Below, piece by piece: positions 37,096 through 44,811 of a stretch of 64,000 bases of DNA. The translations under genes were made by a program, and so were the position numbers. The first letter of the stretch is position 1; the number at the start of each line of letters is the position of its first letter. The notes beneath the pieces are model-generated. The model was not told where the DNA came from and made no database searches. It saw only the letters and a list, made by a program, of their open reading frames with translations. Source of the DNA: ZC4RG29 sp964521255 (GTDB lineage: Bacteria > Bacteroidota > Bacteroidia > Cytophagales > Cyclobacteriaceae); assembly GCA_964521255.1 (NCBI GenBank), contig CAZFRM010000002.1:62001-126000 (forward strand). The letters run 5' to 3'.

Positions 37096-37186
37096 TTGCA
37101 CAAAGGACCACAAAGACTGGCACAGAGGAGCACAAAGAAAAATACTCTGTGTGCCTTTGTGTTTTCTCTGTGATCCTCTGTGCAAC
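37096..37186. repeat. long imperfect inverted repeat built of CACA(A/G)AG units
   Basis: Left arm starts ttgcacaaaggaccacaaag; right arm ends ctctgtgatcctctgtgcaa. Most of the 91 bases pair with themselves. It lies in the divergent gap between the small-subunit gene and the ThuA gene, so it is not a transcript end. It is related to 17,594 and 40,120. Confidence 0.7.
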
Positions 37187-37266
37187 AGCATTTAATAACA
37201 CAAATTTCCTAAGCCAACAAAAAAACTAATTTATAGAATACATACCTTCACCCAAACTTAAATGAT

Positions 37267-38037
37267 ATGAATCGTTATAAAATCTTTACAAAGTACGCGC
37301 TCTTGCTTTTGTCTTTCATCTTATTTGCAAAAGATACGCATGCGCAAAGACAATTTAAAGCTTTATTGTTTACACGCACCAATGGCTTTCATCATGAAAG
37401 TATCAATGAAGGTGTCGACGCTATCAGGAAATTAGGTGAACGACATTTCTTCACCGTAGAGTGGCAGGAGAATCCCTCCGTTTTCAATGACAACAAGCTC
37501 AATGAATTTCAAGTGGTTATTTTTCTAAATACAACGGGCGACATTCTTAATGATGAACAACAAAAAGCCTTCACCAAATTTATTCAAAGCGGTAAAGGTT
37601 TTGTAGGAATTCATGCTGCAGCGGATACAGAATATGATTGGGAATGGTATACTAAACTCGTCGGACGCATGTTTCATATCCATCCTGCCATTCAAACAGC
37701 GGTTTTAAAAGTTAACGACGCAAAATTCCCGGGCATGGAAAGACTGCCATCCTCGTGGTACTGGACTGACGAATGGTATGAATACGGTGAAGAAAAAACC
37801 AAAGGCATGAATTACATCCTTTCTGTGGATGAAAAAACTTTTAATCCTAATGTGAAATGGGGAGAGAAAGTTGGAAAAGGCATGGGCGATTTCCATCCCA
37901 TCGCGTGGTACCACAACTATGATGGCGGCCGTTCTTTTTATACCGGGCTGGGTCATCTTCCATTGGTCTATAGCGATCCTGTTTTTCTGGATCACCTTTA
38001 CGGCGGAATTTATTGGGCAGCAACAGGTAAAAAATAA
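37267..38037 (+). CDS. exported ThuA-domain protein
   Basis: A 256-residue protein with a signal peptide ending THAQ (about residue 27) and a ThuA-like, class I glutamine amidotransferase-like fold. Motifs include ALLFTRTNGFHHESINEGVDAIRKLG, VVIFLNTTGDILNDEQQKAF, GKGFVGIHAAADTEYDWEWYTKLVG and FHPIAWYHNYDGGRSFYTGLGH. ThuA proteins are linked to disaccharide (trehalose, 3-keto sugar) use. The divergent GMC/small-subunit genes make that setting likely here. The biochemical activity of the family is unclear. Confidence 0.85.
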   Translation: MNRYKIFTKYALLLLSFILFAKDTHAQRQFKALLFTRTNGFHHESINEGVDAIRKLGERHFFTVEWQENPSVFNDNKLNEFQVVIFLNTTGDILNDEQQKAFTKFIQSGKGFVGIHAAADTEYDWEWYTKLVGRMFHIHPAIQTAVLKVNDAKFPGMERLPSSWYWTDEWYEYGEEKTKGMNYILSVDEKTFNPNVKWGEKVGKGMGDFHPIAWYHNYDGGRSFYTGLGHLPLVYSDPVFLDHLYGGIYWAATGKK

Positions 38038-38094
38038 TGTACCAATTAATTGATGTACCGATTAAAGACACCTATAAAAAGTACATCATAAGCA

Positions 38095-38176
38095 CTGCAA
38101 ACATAATTCCCCTCTCCATTTTCGGAGAGGGGCATTCTAAACTTTCAAGTTGCAGAAACGAGGATTGGGTGAGGCC
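38095..38176 (+). repeat. dispersed repeat, copy 1 (cccctctcc hairpin plus tail)
   Basis: ctgcaaacataattcccct opens the repeat. The hairpin CCCCTCTCC/GGAGAGGGG follows, then a conserved tail to gattgggtgaggcc. A second copy in the same orientation is at 41,606-41,688. This copy lies between the ThuA and gcvT genes. Confidence 0.7.
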
Positions 38177-38237
38177 GAGATTAAACACCAATCAGTTAAT
38201 TGATAATCGGTACATCAAATTGATACATTAATTCCAT

Positions 38238-38245
38238 TACCTTTG
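38238..38245 (+). promoter_or_regulatory. candidate -7 box of gcvT
   Basis: TACCTTTG followed by C matches the Bacteroidota TAnnTTTG box exactly and lies 19 bases upstream of the gcvT start. A -33 TTG at the usual distance is not obvious. No glycine riboswitch is seen in the leader. Confidence 0.5.
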
Positions 38246-38264
38246 CACGACTTTTTAAATAGCT

Positions 38265-39347
38265 ATGGAATTAAAGAAAGTACCACTGAATGACCTTCAT
38301 GAGAAGCTTGGGGCAAAGATGGTTCCGTTTGCCGGATACAACATGCCCGTGCGTTACTCTTCCGACATTGAAGAACACATGACCGTGCGCAAAGGCGTTG
38401 GCGTTTTTGATGTATCGCACATGGGAGAGTTTACCGTTAAGGGGCCTGATGCCCTTGACCTGATTCAGCGCGTTACCAGCAACGACGCTTCCAAACTGAT
38501 CGATGGCCAGGCGCAATATTCTTGTTTACCCAATAAAGACGGTGGAATTGTTGATGACCTTATCGTTTATAAAATAAAGGATAACGATTACATGCTTGTC
38601 GTGAATGCTTCCAACATTGAAAAGGATTGGAACTGGATCATGCAATTCAACACAAAAGGCGCTGAGATGAAAAACATTTCAGACGACATCTGTCTTTTTG
38701 CTGTGCAGGGACCAAAAGCAATGCCCACATTGCAGAAGCTTACTGATGTGAACCTCGCTTCTATTCCCTACTATCATTTTGCCATTGGCAAGTTGGATGG
38801 AATTGAAAATGTAATCTTGTCAAACACAGGATATACCGGCGCCGGGGGTTTTGAAATCTATGTTGATAAAAAACATGCTGATAAAATATGGAACAGTGTT
38901 TTTGAAGCGGGGAAAGAATTTGATATCAAGCCGATTGGTTTAGGTGCCCGTGATACACTCAGACTTGAGATGGGATTTTGCCTCTATGGAAACGATATTG
39001 ATGATGCAACGTCCCCCCTGGAGGCTGGCCTTGCCTGGATCACCAAGTTTACGAAAGACTTCACGAACAAAGCCAACATTCAAAAACAAAAAGAGGCTGG
39101 TGTTAAACGCAAGCTTGTAGGTTTTAAGATGATCGACAGAGGAATTCCACGTCACGACTACGAAATCAAAGATGACAAAGGAAATGTAATCGGAAAGGTA
39201 ACATCCGGAACAATCTCACCTGTGCTGGGTATCGGCGTTGGACTTGGTTATGTAACTACCGATAAAGCAAGCCCCGGCAGTGAAATTTTTATTTCTGTTC
39301 GAAACAGGGACCTGAAGGCTTCTGTGCAGAAACCGCCTTTTATCTGA
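38265..39347 (+). CDS. gcvT: glycine cleavage system T protein (aminomethyltransferase)
   Basis: Transfers the methylene group of aminomethyl-lipoyl H protein to tetrahydrofolate, releasing ammonia. The 360-residue length is standard. Motifs seen: FAGYNMPVRYSSDIEEHMTVRKGVGVFDVSHMGEF, the folate site with NASNIEKDWNWI, ALQGP-like LFAVQGPKAMPTLQ, the conserved NTGYTGAGGFEIYV, and GLGARDTLRLEMGFCLYGND with the catalytic-domain Asp/Arg. Other glycine cleavage genes are not in the window. It is followed by comB after a hairpin repeat, and the two may be co-transcribed. Confidence 0.95.
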   Translation: MELKKVPLNDLHEKLGAKMVPFAGYNMPVRYSSDIEEHMTVRKGVGVFDVSHMGEFTVKGPDALDLIQRVTSNDASKLIDGQAQYSCLPNKDGGIVDDLIVYKIKDNDYMLVVNASNIEKDWNWIMQFNTKGAEMKNISDDICLFAVQGPKAMPTLQKLTDVNLASIPYYHFAIGKLDGIENVILSNTGYTGAGGFEIYVDKKHADKIWNSVFEAGKEFDIKPIGLGARDTLRLEMGFCLYGNDIDDATSPLEAGLAWITKFTKDFTNKANIQKQKEAGVKRKLVGFKMIDRGIPRHDYEIKDDKGNVIGKVTSGTISPVLGIGVGLGYVTTDKASPGSEIFISVRNRDLKASVQKPPFI

Positions 39348-39351
39348 CACT

Positions 39352-39383
39352 ACCCCTAAATCCCCTGAAGGGGACTTAGGGGT
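39352..39383. repeat. palindromic repeat ACCCCTAAATCCCC type, single unit
   Basis: ACCCCTAAATCCCCTGAAGG begins the unit, which ends gacttaggggt. The arms ACCCCTAA/TTAGGGGT pair, with an inner CCCCTGAAGGGG. Its first 24 bases are identical to the arms of the element inside tyrA at 59,087-59,154. Here it sits four bases after the gcvT stop and could act as a transcript-stabilising or ending hairpin. Confidence 0.75.
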
Positions 39384-39396
39384 ATAAAATAAAGTT

Positions 39397-40113
39397 ATGT
39401 CTTCTCCCAAAATAAAAACCGTCGATGTTTGCCTGAGTCCTGACCTCATGCATCTATATTCTTTGGACGACAAAACAGTAGTGGTTGTGGATATTCTGCG
39501 TGCCACCTCCTGCATGACAACCGCCTTTGCTCACGGCGTAAAAAATATCACTCCCTTTGCTGGTCTTGAAGAATGCAGGGCCATGAAAGTAAATGAGTGT
39601 TTCACTGCCGGCGAGCGCAATGGGGAAAAAGTAGATGGATTTGATCTTGGCAATTCTCCATTTGAATACATGAATGAAAAGCTGAAAGGTAAGTCCATTG
39701 CCTTCACCACAACGAACGGCACACAGGCTATTGAAAAATCCAAAGGTGCAAAAGAAATTATCATCGGATCTTTCCTGAACCTTTCAGCTGTTGCAAAACA
39801 CATCAAGCAGAATGATAACAATGTACTTATCGTCTGTGCCGGATGGAAAGGAAAAGTAAATCTCGAAGACACACTTTTTGCAGGAGCGTTAATTGAAAAA
39901 TTAGGTGAAGCAATAAAACCGGATTGCGATGCCCCTCTCATGGCGCTTCATCTTTATCAGCAAGGCAAGAATGATATGGTTGAATTTCTGAAAAACTCCA
40001 GCCACGTACAGCGATTAAATAAACTGCATATCCATAAAGACATTGAGTTTTGTCTTACACCCGATCAATACAATGTAGTGCCTGTTTTAAGAGACGGAGT
40101 TCTTTCTGTTTAA
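39397..40113 (+). CDS. comB: 2-phosphosulfolactate phosphatase
   Basis: A 238-residue ComB family protein, Mg-dependent, known to hydrolyse 2-phosphosulfolactate to sulfolactate in coenzyme M synthesis. Motifs seen: KTVVVVDILRATSCMTTAFAHGVKNITPF, FTAGERNGEKVDGFDLGNSPFEY, SIAFTTTNGTQAIEKSKGA and VCAGWKGKVNLEDTLFAGAL. Bacteroidota do not make coenzyme M, so here it could serve sulfolactate or sulfonate metabolism, for example linked to sulfonolipids. That is inference. It lies 49 bases after gcvT. Confidence 0.88.
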   Translation: MSSPKIKTVDVCLSPDLMHLYSLDDKTVVVVDILRATSCMTTAFAHGVKNITPFAGLEECRAMKVNECFTAGERNGEKVDGFDLGNSPFEYMNEKLKGKSIAFTTTNGTQAIEKSKGAKEIIIGSFLNLSAVAKHIKQNDNNVLIVCAGWKGKVNLEDTLFAGALIEKLGEAIKPDCDAPLMALHLYQQGKNDMVEFLKNSSHVQRLNKLHIHKDIEFCLTPDQYNVVPVLRDGVLSV

Positions 40114-40119
40114 ATGCTA

Positions 40120-40208
40120 TTGCACAAAGAATCACAGAGAAATCACAAAGGCTCACAGAGAATTTTTCTTTGAGCTCCTCTGTGTAAATCTTTGTGTCCT
40201 TTGTGCAA
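40120..40208. repeat. long imperfect inverted repeat built of CACA(A/G)AG units
   Basis: Starts ttgcacaaagaatcacagag and ends ctttgtgtcctttgtgcaa. It fills the gap between the convergent comB and DUF5009 genes, six bases from each, and may act there as a two-way transcript end. It is related to 17,594 and 37,096. Confidence 0.7.
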
Positions 40209-40214
40209 TAACTC

Positions 40215-41339
40215 TTATACCTTAATATAAATCTTCTTCTTATCCAACCAGTACCCAATCAACCAGTTGATCATCATATAAAAAATCGCAAACATGAATG
40301 ATGCTAATGTAGGGCCTGCGAAAGACCCAAAAATATCTTTGTAAAAGAATCGCTGCAGACTCCCATCTCCAAAGGGAATCATAAACATCAACCTTATGAT
40401 AATTCCCGACATAGCATAAATGAATAAAGGGTTTTTACCAAACACACTAAAGAAGTATGTTCCCTTTTTATAACGGACGATTTCAATAAGGTAAATAAGT
40501 ACCGCAAGAACCAGGAGCGCAATTCCACTGGTCAATAACACAAAAGAGCTTGTCCAGATTTTCTTGTTGATGGGAAAAAATAAATCCCAGCAATACGCTG
40601 CAAACAACATGGCAGCACCGGCGATCATTAATTTGGCAATCGTCTCGTAATTGTTTCCCTTACGGCGAATAAAATCGCCTGCAAGAAATCCTATGATAAC
40701 ATTCACTATCGCAGGGAGCGTGCTCAATAAACCTTCTGGATCAAAGGCAATACCTTCTCCGTGATACATGTGATTTTCACCGATCGTGGCAAGGTCAAGC
40801 TTCAACGCCGCGTTGCCAGCCAGGCTATACGGATCGTTGGCATCACCAAAAGCATACATCAAAATCCAATACCCCACTAAAGCAAACACACTGAAAGCAA
40901 TCGCTGCCTTTTTCGATCCATAATGTATAACTACGCTGGCGAAAAAATAACATAAAGCAATTCGTCCGAGTACACCTAGTATTCTTGTCTCCGAAAGCGG
41001 GATAAACCGCCATGAACCATCCTGCATTTTGTCAAAGAATGGAAACCACGAAAGGAGGAATCCAATGAGAAAGATAAGTGCAGTGCGTTTCAATGTTTTC
41101 TTCCAGAATGCATTGCTTCCCAACGTCTCATACTTGTGCATGACAAAGGCCATCGCATTACCAACAGCAAAAAGAAATGCCGGAAACACAAGATCGGTGG
41201 GTGTAAAGCCGTGCCATGGCGCATGCCGGAGCGGACTATAAATGTAGTTCCAGCTACCGGGTGTATTGACGATAATCATAAAGCACACGGTCATTCCCCT
41301 GAAAACATCCAGGGCTAAAAAGCGGGCAGGTTGAGACAT
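40215..41339 (-). CDS. DUF5009/NagX-like membrane acyltransferase
   Basis: A 374-residue membrane protein with about ten transmembrane segments, related to heparan-alpha-glucosaminide N-acetyltransferase and NagX (COG4299). The diagnostic start RFLALDVFRGMTVCFMIIVNTPGSW is followed by PLRHAPWHGFTPTDLVFPAFLFAVGNAMAF, which carries the conserved His and Asp/Pro positions. Later parts include GEGIAFDPEGLLSTLPAIVNVIIGFLAGDFI. It probably acetylates an amino sugar across or at the inner membrane. Its exact acceptor is unknown. It may scavenge murein or glycan sugars. Confidence 0.85.
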   Translation of the reverse strand: MSQPARFLALDVFRGMTVCFMIIVNTPGSWNYIYSPLRHAPWHGFTPTDLVFPAFLFAVGNAMAFVMHKYETLGSNAFWKKTLKRTALIFLIGFLLSWFPFFDKMQDGSWRFIPLSETRILGVLGRIALCYFFASVVIHYGSKKAAIAFSVFALVGYWILMYAFGDANDPYSLAGNAALKLDLATIGENHMYHGEGIAFDPEGLLSTLPAIVNVIIGFLAGDFIRRKGNNYETIAKLMIAGAAMLFAAYCWDLFFPINKKIWTSSFVLLTSGIALLVLAVLIYLIEIVRYKKGTYFFSVFGKNPLFIYAMSGIIIRLMFMIPFGDGSLQRFFYKDIFGSFAGPTLASFMFAIFYMMINWLIGYWLDKKKIYIKV

Positions 41340-41605
41340 GACAGGTTTAGGTTTTAGTTACAGAAATGTAAAAGAAAATACAAGACACACCAAATACACA
41401 GAAATGGTTTATTTGGAGGTCTGACCAATTCAGATTTTCTGAGGGAATGTTCTTTAACGAAAGAGAAAATTTTGTGATTTGTATCCTGGTGATTTCTTCG
41501 TACTAGACAAATTGGATTTATCTATCGGAGTAAAATTGAAGTGGGAAGTAAATTAAACGTTGGTTACAAGAAGCAGGCGATCAGAATTAATTAACAAAAT
41601 GAGCC

Positions 41606-41688
41606 CTGCAAACTTAATTCCCCTCTCCTTTTTCGGAGAGGGGTGCACTAAATTTTCAACCTGCTGAAATGAGGATGGGGTGAGGCCT
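41606..41688 (+). repeat. dispersed repeat, copy 2 (cccctctcc hairpin plus tail)
   Basis: Same layout as 38,095-38,176: ctgcaaacttaattcccct, then the CCCCTCTCC/GGAGAGGGG hairpin, then a tail ending gatggggtgaggcc. It lies in the 413-base gap 41,340-41,752, which holds no gene. Confidence 0.7.
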
Positions 41689-41710
41689 GCCTGCCGGCAA
41701 AAGGCAGGGC
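41685..41710. repeat. short palindrome GCCTGCC/GGCAGG
   Basis: GCCTGCCTGCCGGCAAAAGG begins this palindrome, which directly abuts the copy-2 dispersed repeat. It looks like a shortened member of the 36-base palindrome family at 48,050 and 49,964. Confidence 0.5.
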
Positions 41711-41752
41711 CCGAAACTCAAAACTTATACAGAATCAAAACACTTAACGTTT

Positions 41753-42229
41753 ATGACCCACACCATTGATATCAAAGCCGAATCGCTTCCCTGGCAATTT
41801 AAACTTATAGGCATCCTTCTCATTGTTTTTGCGCTGGCTACTGCGATGAGTTCAGTGTTGTGGGTATCGATCATTCTCATTGTTGTTGGCGTAATAATAC
41901 TCACTATTAATTCAGGAACGGAGATTGATCCGGGCACAAAAAAATATCGTGAATACAATTCAATTTTATTTTACCGGTACGGTGAGGAAGAGCGTTATGA
42001 GGATGTTGAAAAAATATTCATCAATGCTTCGAAGGTGACCAAAGAAATGCAAACGGCTCACACCACTCACGGTTCAATCTTCAGCAGTATTGAATACAAT
42101 GCCTATTTGAAATTGTCGGATGGCAAAAAGATTTTTCTCATGAGCAAGAAGAACAAGAAAGCAATGATCGATAAGCTCAAACCTGTTGCTGAACAATTGC
42201 GAAGTGAATTGGTGGATTATAGTAGATGA
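41753..42229 (+). CDS. hypothetical membrane protein
   Basis: A 158-residue protein with two adjacent transmembrane segments near residues 17-55 (FKLIGILLIVFALATAMSSVLWVSIILIVVGVIILTI). A cytoplasmic-looking domain of about 95 residues follows (EYNSILFYRYGEEERYEDVEKIFINASKVTK). This resembles the PH-like or bPH_2-type folds that follow paired membrane segments, but no family is asserted. It is not clustered with a recognisable partner. Confidence 0.65.
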   Translation: MTHTIDIKAESLPWQFKLIGILLIVFALATAMSSVLWVSIILIVVGVIILTINSGTEIDPGTKKYREYNSILFYRYGEEERYEDVEKIFINASKVTKEMQTAHTTHGSIFSSIEYNAYLKLSDGKKIFLMSKKNKKAMIDKLKPVAEQLRSELVDYSR

Positions 42230-42298
42230 AATCTAAACTCTATTTGTTTCAATTTTCAATTGACAGGGTTGTGTTCAAAACTTATTACTTTATCATTG

Positions 42299-42446
42299 TT
42301 GTCCGACTAAAATGTAGCATTCGTTTCAATCCCTTGATTTTCTTGATGTTTTTTTTCTGGCCTCACTCCTACCTCTCTCCGAGGGAGAGAGACTATGGAA
42401 TCAAGAAAATCAAGGGATTACGTAGTTCGTTTTTTTAGCCGGACAG
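42299..42446. mobile_element. MITE-like element with terminal inverted repeats
   Basis: About 148 bases with outer repeats TGTCCGACTAAAA (left, 42,299) and the matching TTTTAGCCGGACA (right, to 42,445), one mismatch. Inner repeats are a perfect 20-base pair: AATCCCTTGATTTTCTTGAT at 42,328-42,347 and its reverse complement at 42,400-42,419. There is no transposase. Ends of the TGTCCGxCTAAAA kind suggest mobilisation by an insertion sequence elsewhere. A target-site duplication is not evident. Confidence 0.55.
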
Positions 42447-42577
42447 TAGTGTTGCTTATACATCCTACCTGATGCTTTTACTTGTCCGGCGAAATCCAAT
42501 ATATCTGGTGCAATCGTTCCAGTGTAAGTATTCACAATTCTGGTAATTTGCCTAATAGAAATTCAAAACTTTGGACA

Positions 42578-42606
42578 TTGCAAGTACACCTAAAATAATA
42601 TCTTTG
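42578..42606 (+). promoter_or_regulatory. promoter of the ABC-F gene
   Basis: TTG at 42,578-42,580, an 18-base spacer and TATCTTTG at 42,599-42,606 (followed by C) fit the Bacteroidota promoter consensus. The start codon is 19 bases further on, so the leader is very short. Confidence 0.6.
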
Positions 42607-42625
42607 CACCCTTATTTGTGAAGGT

Positions 42626-44269
42626 ATGATTTCAGTAGATGCAGTAACGGTAGAATTTAATGGTTCGCCGCTTTTTAGTGACATAACTTTTAATATTAAC
42701 GAGAACGACCGCATCGCCCTGATGGGTAAGAACGGCGCCGGCAAATCTACTTTACTGAAAATTATTGCCGGGGCTAATAAACCTACCCGCGGAAAAGTGT
42801 CTGCACCTAAAGATGCCATAATCGCATATCTTCCACAGCATTTGCTGACGGAGGATACCGCTACCGTATTCGAGGAAGCTTCCAAGGCCTTTTCCAAAAT
42901 CCACGACATGAAAACTCAGATAGATGAGCTCAATGTCCAGTTGGAAACACGTACCGACTACGAATCTGATGAGTATGCTAAAATTATTGAACAGGTATCG
43001 GAGCTGAGCGAAAAATACTATTCGATTGAAGAAATTAATTATGACGCCGAAGTAGAAAAAACGTTGATGGGCCTCGGTTTTCTAAGAACAGATTTTACAC
43101 GGCCCACAAAAGAATTCAGCGGCGGATGGCGCATGCGTATTGAACTCGCTAAAATTCTTTTGCAAAAGCCAGACCTCATCCTGCTGGATGAGCCTACAAA
43201 TCACATGGACATTGAATCGATCCAGTGGCTGGAAGATTTTCTCATCAACAATGCTAAAGCAGTAATTGTAATCAGTCACGACAAAACATTTGTCGACAAC
43301 CTCACTAACCGCACCATCGAAATTACGATGGGACGCATTTACGATTACAAAACAAACTACTCACATTATTTACAACTGCGCAAAGAGAGACGCGAACAAC
43401 AGCAAAAGCAGTTTGACGATCAGGCCAAACAGATTGCAGAAATCCAGGAGTTCATCGATCGCTTTAAAGGAACGTATTCAAAAACCCTCCAGGTACAATC
43501 GCGCGTGAAGATGCTGGAGAAAATTGAAATCATTCAGGTGGATGAAGTTGATACATCTGCTCTCAACCTGAAATTTCCTCCCGCACCACGATCAGGAAGT
43601 TACCCGGTAATTGTGGATGGACTTTCAAAAAAATATGGTGATCATGTAGTTTTCAAAGATGCTTCCTTTACCATCGCCCGTGGAGAAAAAGTTGCTTTTG
43701 TAGGAAAGAACGGAGAAGGAAAATCTACTTTGGTAAAAGCCATCATGGGCGAGATCGACTTCGAAGGAAAACTTCAACGAGGTCACGGCTCCATGATTGG
43801 ATACTTTGCACAAAACCAGGCGGCATTGATGGATGGCGACCTTACTGTTTTCGAAACCATCGATCAGATTGCCGAGGGAGACATCCGCACCAGAATAAAA
43901 GATTTGTTAGGCGCTTTCATGTTTAGCGGCGATGCCATTGATAAAAAAGTAAAACTTCTTTCCGGTGGTGAGAAGACACGTCTGGCTATGCTGAAACTTC
44001 TATTACAGCCCGTTAACCTGCTGATCCTCGATGAACCAACAAACCACCTCGACATCAAAACGAAAGACATTCTGAAAGATGCACTCAGGGCATTCGATGG
44101 CACATTAATTCTTGTATCTCACGACCGGGACTTTTTGGATGGACTGGCCAATAAAGTATTTGAGTTTGGTAACAAGCGCATCAAAGAACACTTCGAAGAT
44201 ATTACCGGCTTTCTGCGTAATAAGAAAATGGAAAATTTACGGGAGATAGAACGAACCAGGGTTAAGTAA
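42626..44269 (+). CDS. ABC-F family ATPase
   Basis: A 547-residue soluble protein with two ABC ATPase domains and no membrane part. Domain 1 has Walker A GKNGAGKST (about 33-41), the signature FSGGWRMRIELAK and Walker B LILLDEPTNHMD. The ABC-F linker follows (about 245-300, rich in Arg, Lys and Gln). Domain 2 has GKNGEGKST, LSGGEKTRLAML and LLILDEPTNHLD. Members act on the ribosome as translation factors (EttA, Uup types). Some protect against antibiotics, but nothing indicates resistance here. The promoter and short leader immediately upstream suit a housekeeping gene. Confidence 0.93.
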   Translation: MISVDAVTVEFNGSPLFSDITFNINENDRIALMGKNGAGKSTLLKIIAGANKPTRGKVSAPKDAIIAYLPQHLLTEDTATVFEEASKAFSKIHDMKTQIDELNVQLETRTDYESDEYAKIIEQVSELSEKYYSIEEINYDAEVEKTLMGLGFLRTDFTRPTKEFSGGWRMRIELAKILLQKPDLILLDEPTNHMDIESIQWLEDFLINNAKAVIVISHDKTFVDNLTNRTIEITMGRIYDYKTNYSHYLQLRKERREQQQKQFDDQAKQIAEIQEFIDRFKGTYSKTLQVQSRVKMLEKIEIIQVDEVDTSALNLKFPPAPRSGSYPVIVDGLSKKYGDHVVFKDASFTIARGEKVAFVGKNGEGKSTLVKAIMGEIDFEGKLQRGHGSMIGYFAQNQAALMDGDLTVFETIDQIAEGDIRTRIKDLLGAFMFSGDAIDKKVKLLSGGEKTRLAMLKLLLQPVNLLILDEPTNHLDIKTKDILKDALRAFDGTLILVSHDRDFLDGLANKVFEFGNKRIKEHFEDITGFLRNKKMENLREIERTRVK

Positions 44270-44811
44270 AATATTACTACAATTTTGAAAGATGTAAGCC
44301 GAACCATAGCCAACGGCCATGGATTGAATGGTGCAGATGCATAGGGCATAGGTGGACGATAAACGTTACTTTCCAAATACGAAAGCTGTACATCTACCTG
44401 ATTTCAGGGTAACGCTGTATACTTCCTTTCCATTAAACCGGAATGGCCATTGGGAAGATCAGGGAATTCTCATATTTTAGATATGGAAGACAGCCGGAAG
44501 GAAGGATATAAGAGATATATCATCAATACGCATGTACGGTTGTAGCAGTAATAGGGCCCGGACAATTTGGTCTTTTAACAAGTGACACTCAACTTAATAA
44601 AGATTTCTCACGGGTATAACCAAATGGTTTAGGGGCAATCTAGACTTTAAAAAAAGAGACCAAGATTATGAAATAATACGGCCGACCTTTTCGGTTTTTA
44701 AGAAGAGTTCCCGAAGGTGGGCAATAGCGACTACATTGAATTGACCGATAGAGAATCAGAAGCTTTTGAAATAAAATTGAGTTATAAAATGATTAAGTTT
44801 ACCAACAAAAA
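44270..44811. other. intergenic region with a possible gene remnant
   Basis: 542 bases. An open frame on the plus strand runs from 44,702 to a TGA at 44,813-44,815 that overlaps the start of the SMEK gene as ATGA. It encodes EEFPKVGNSDYIELTDRES and onward to KMIKFTNKK. There is no ATG at its start and a TAA directly upstream, so it may be the tail of a lost gene once coupled to the conflict operon. Nothing else is identified. Confidence 0.25.

Noticed and set aside
42226..42438. 70-codon ORF after the membrane protein gene
   Set aside because: It lies almost entirely in the MITE-like element and repeats its arms.
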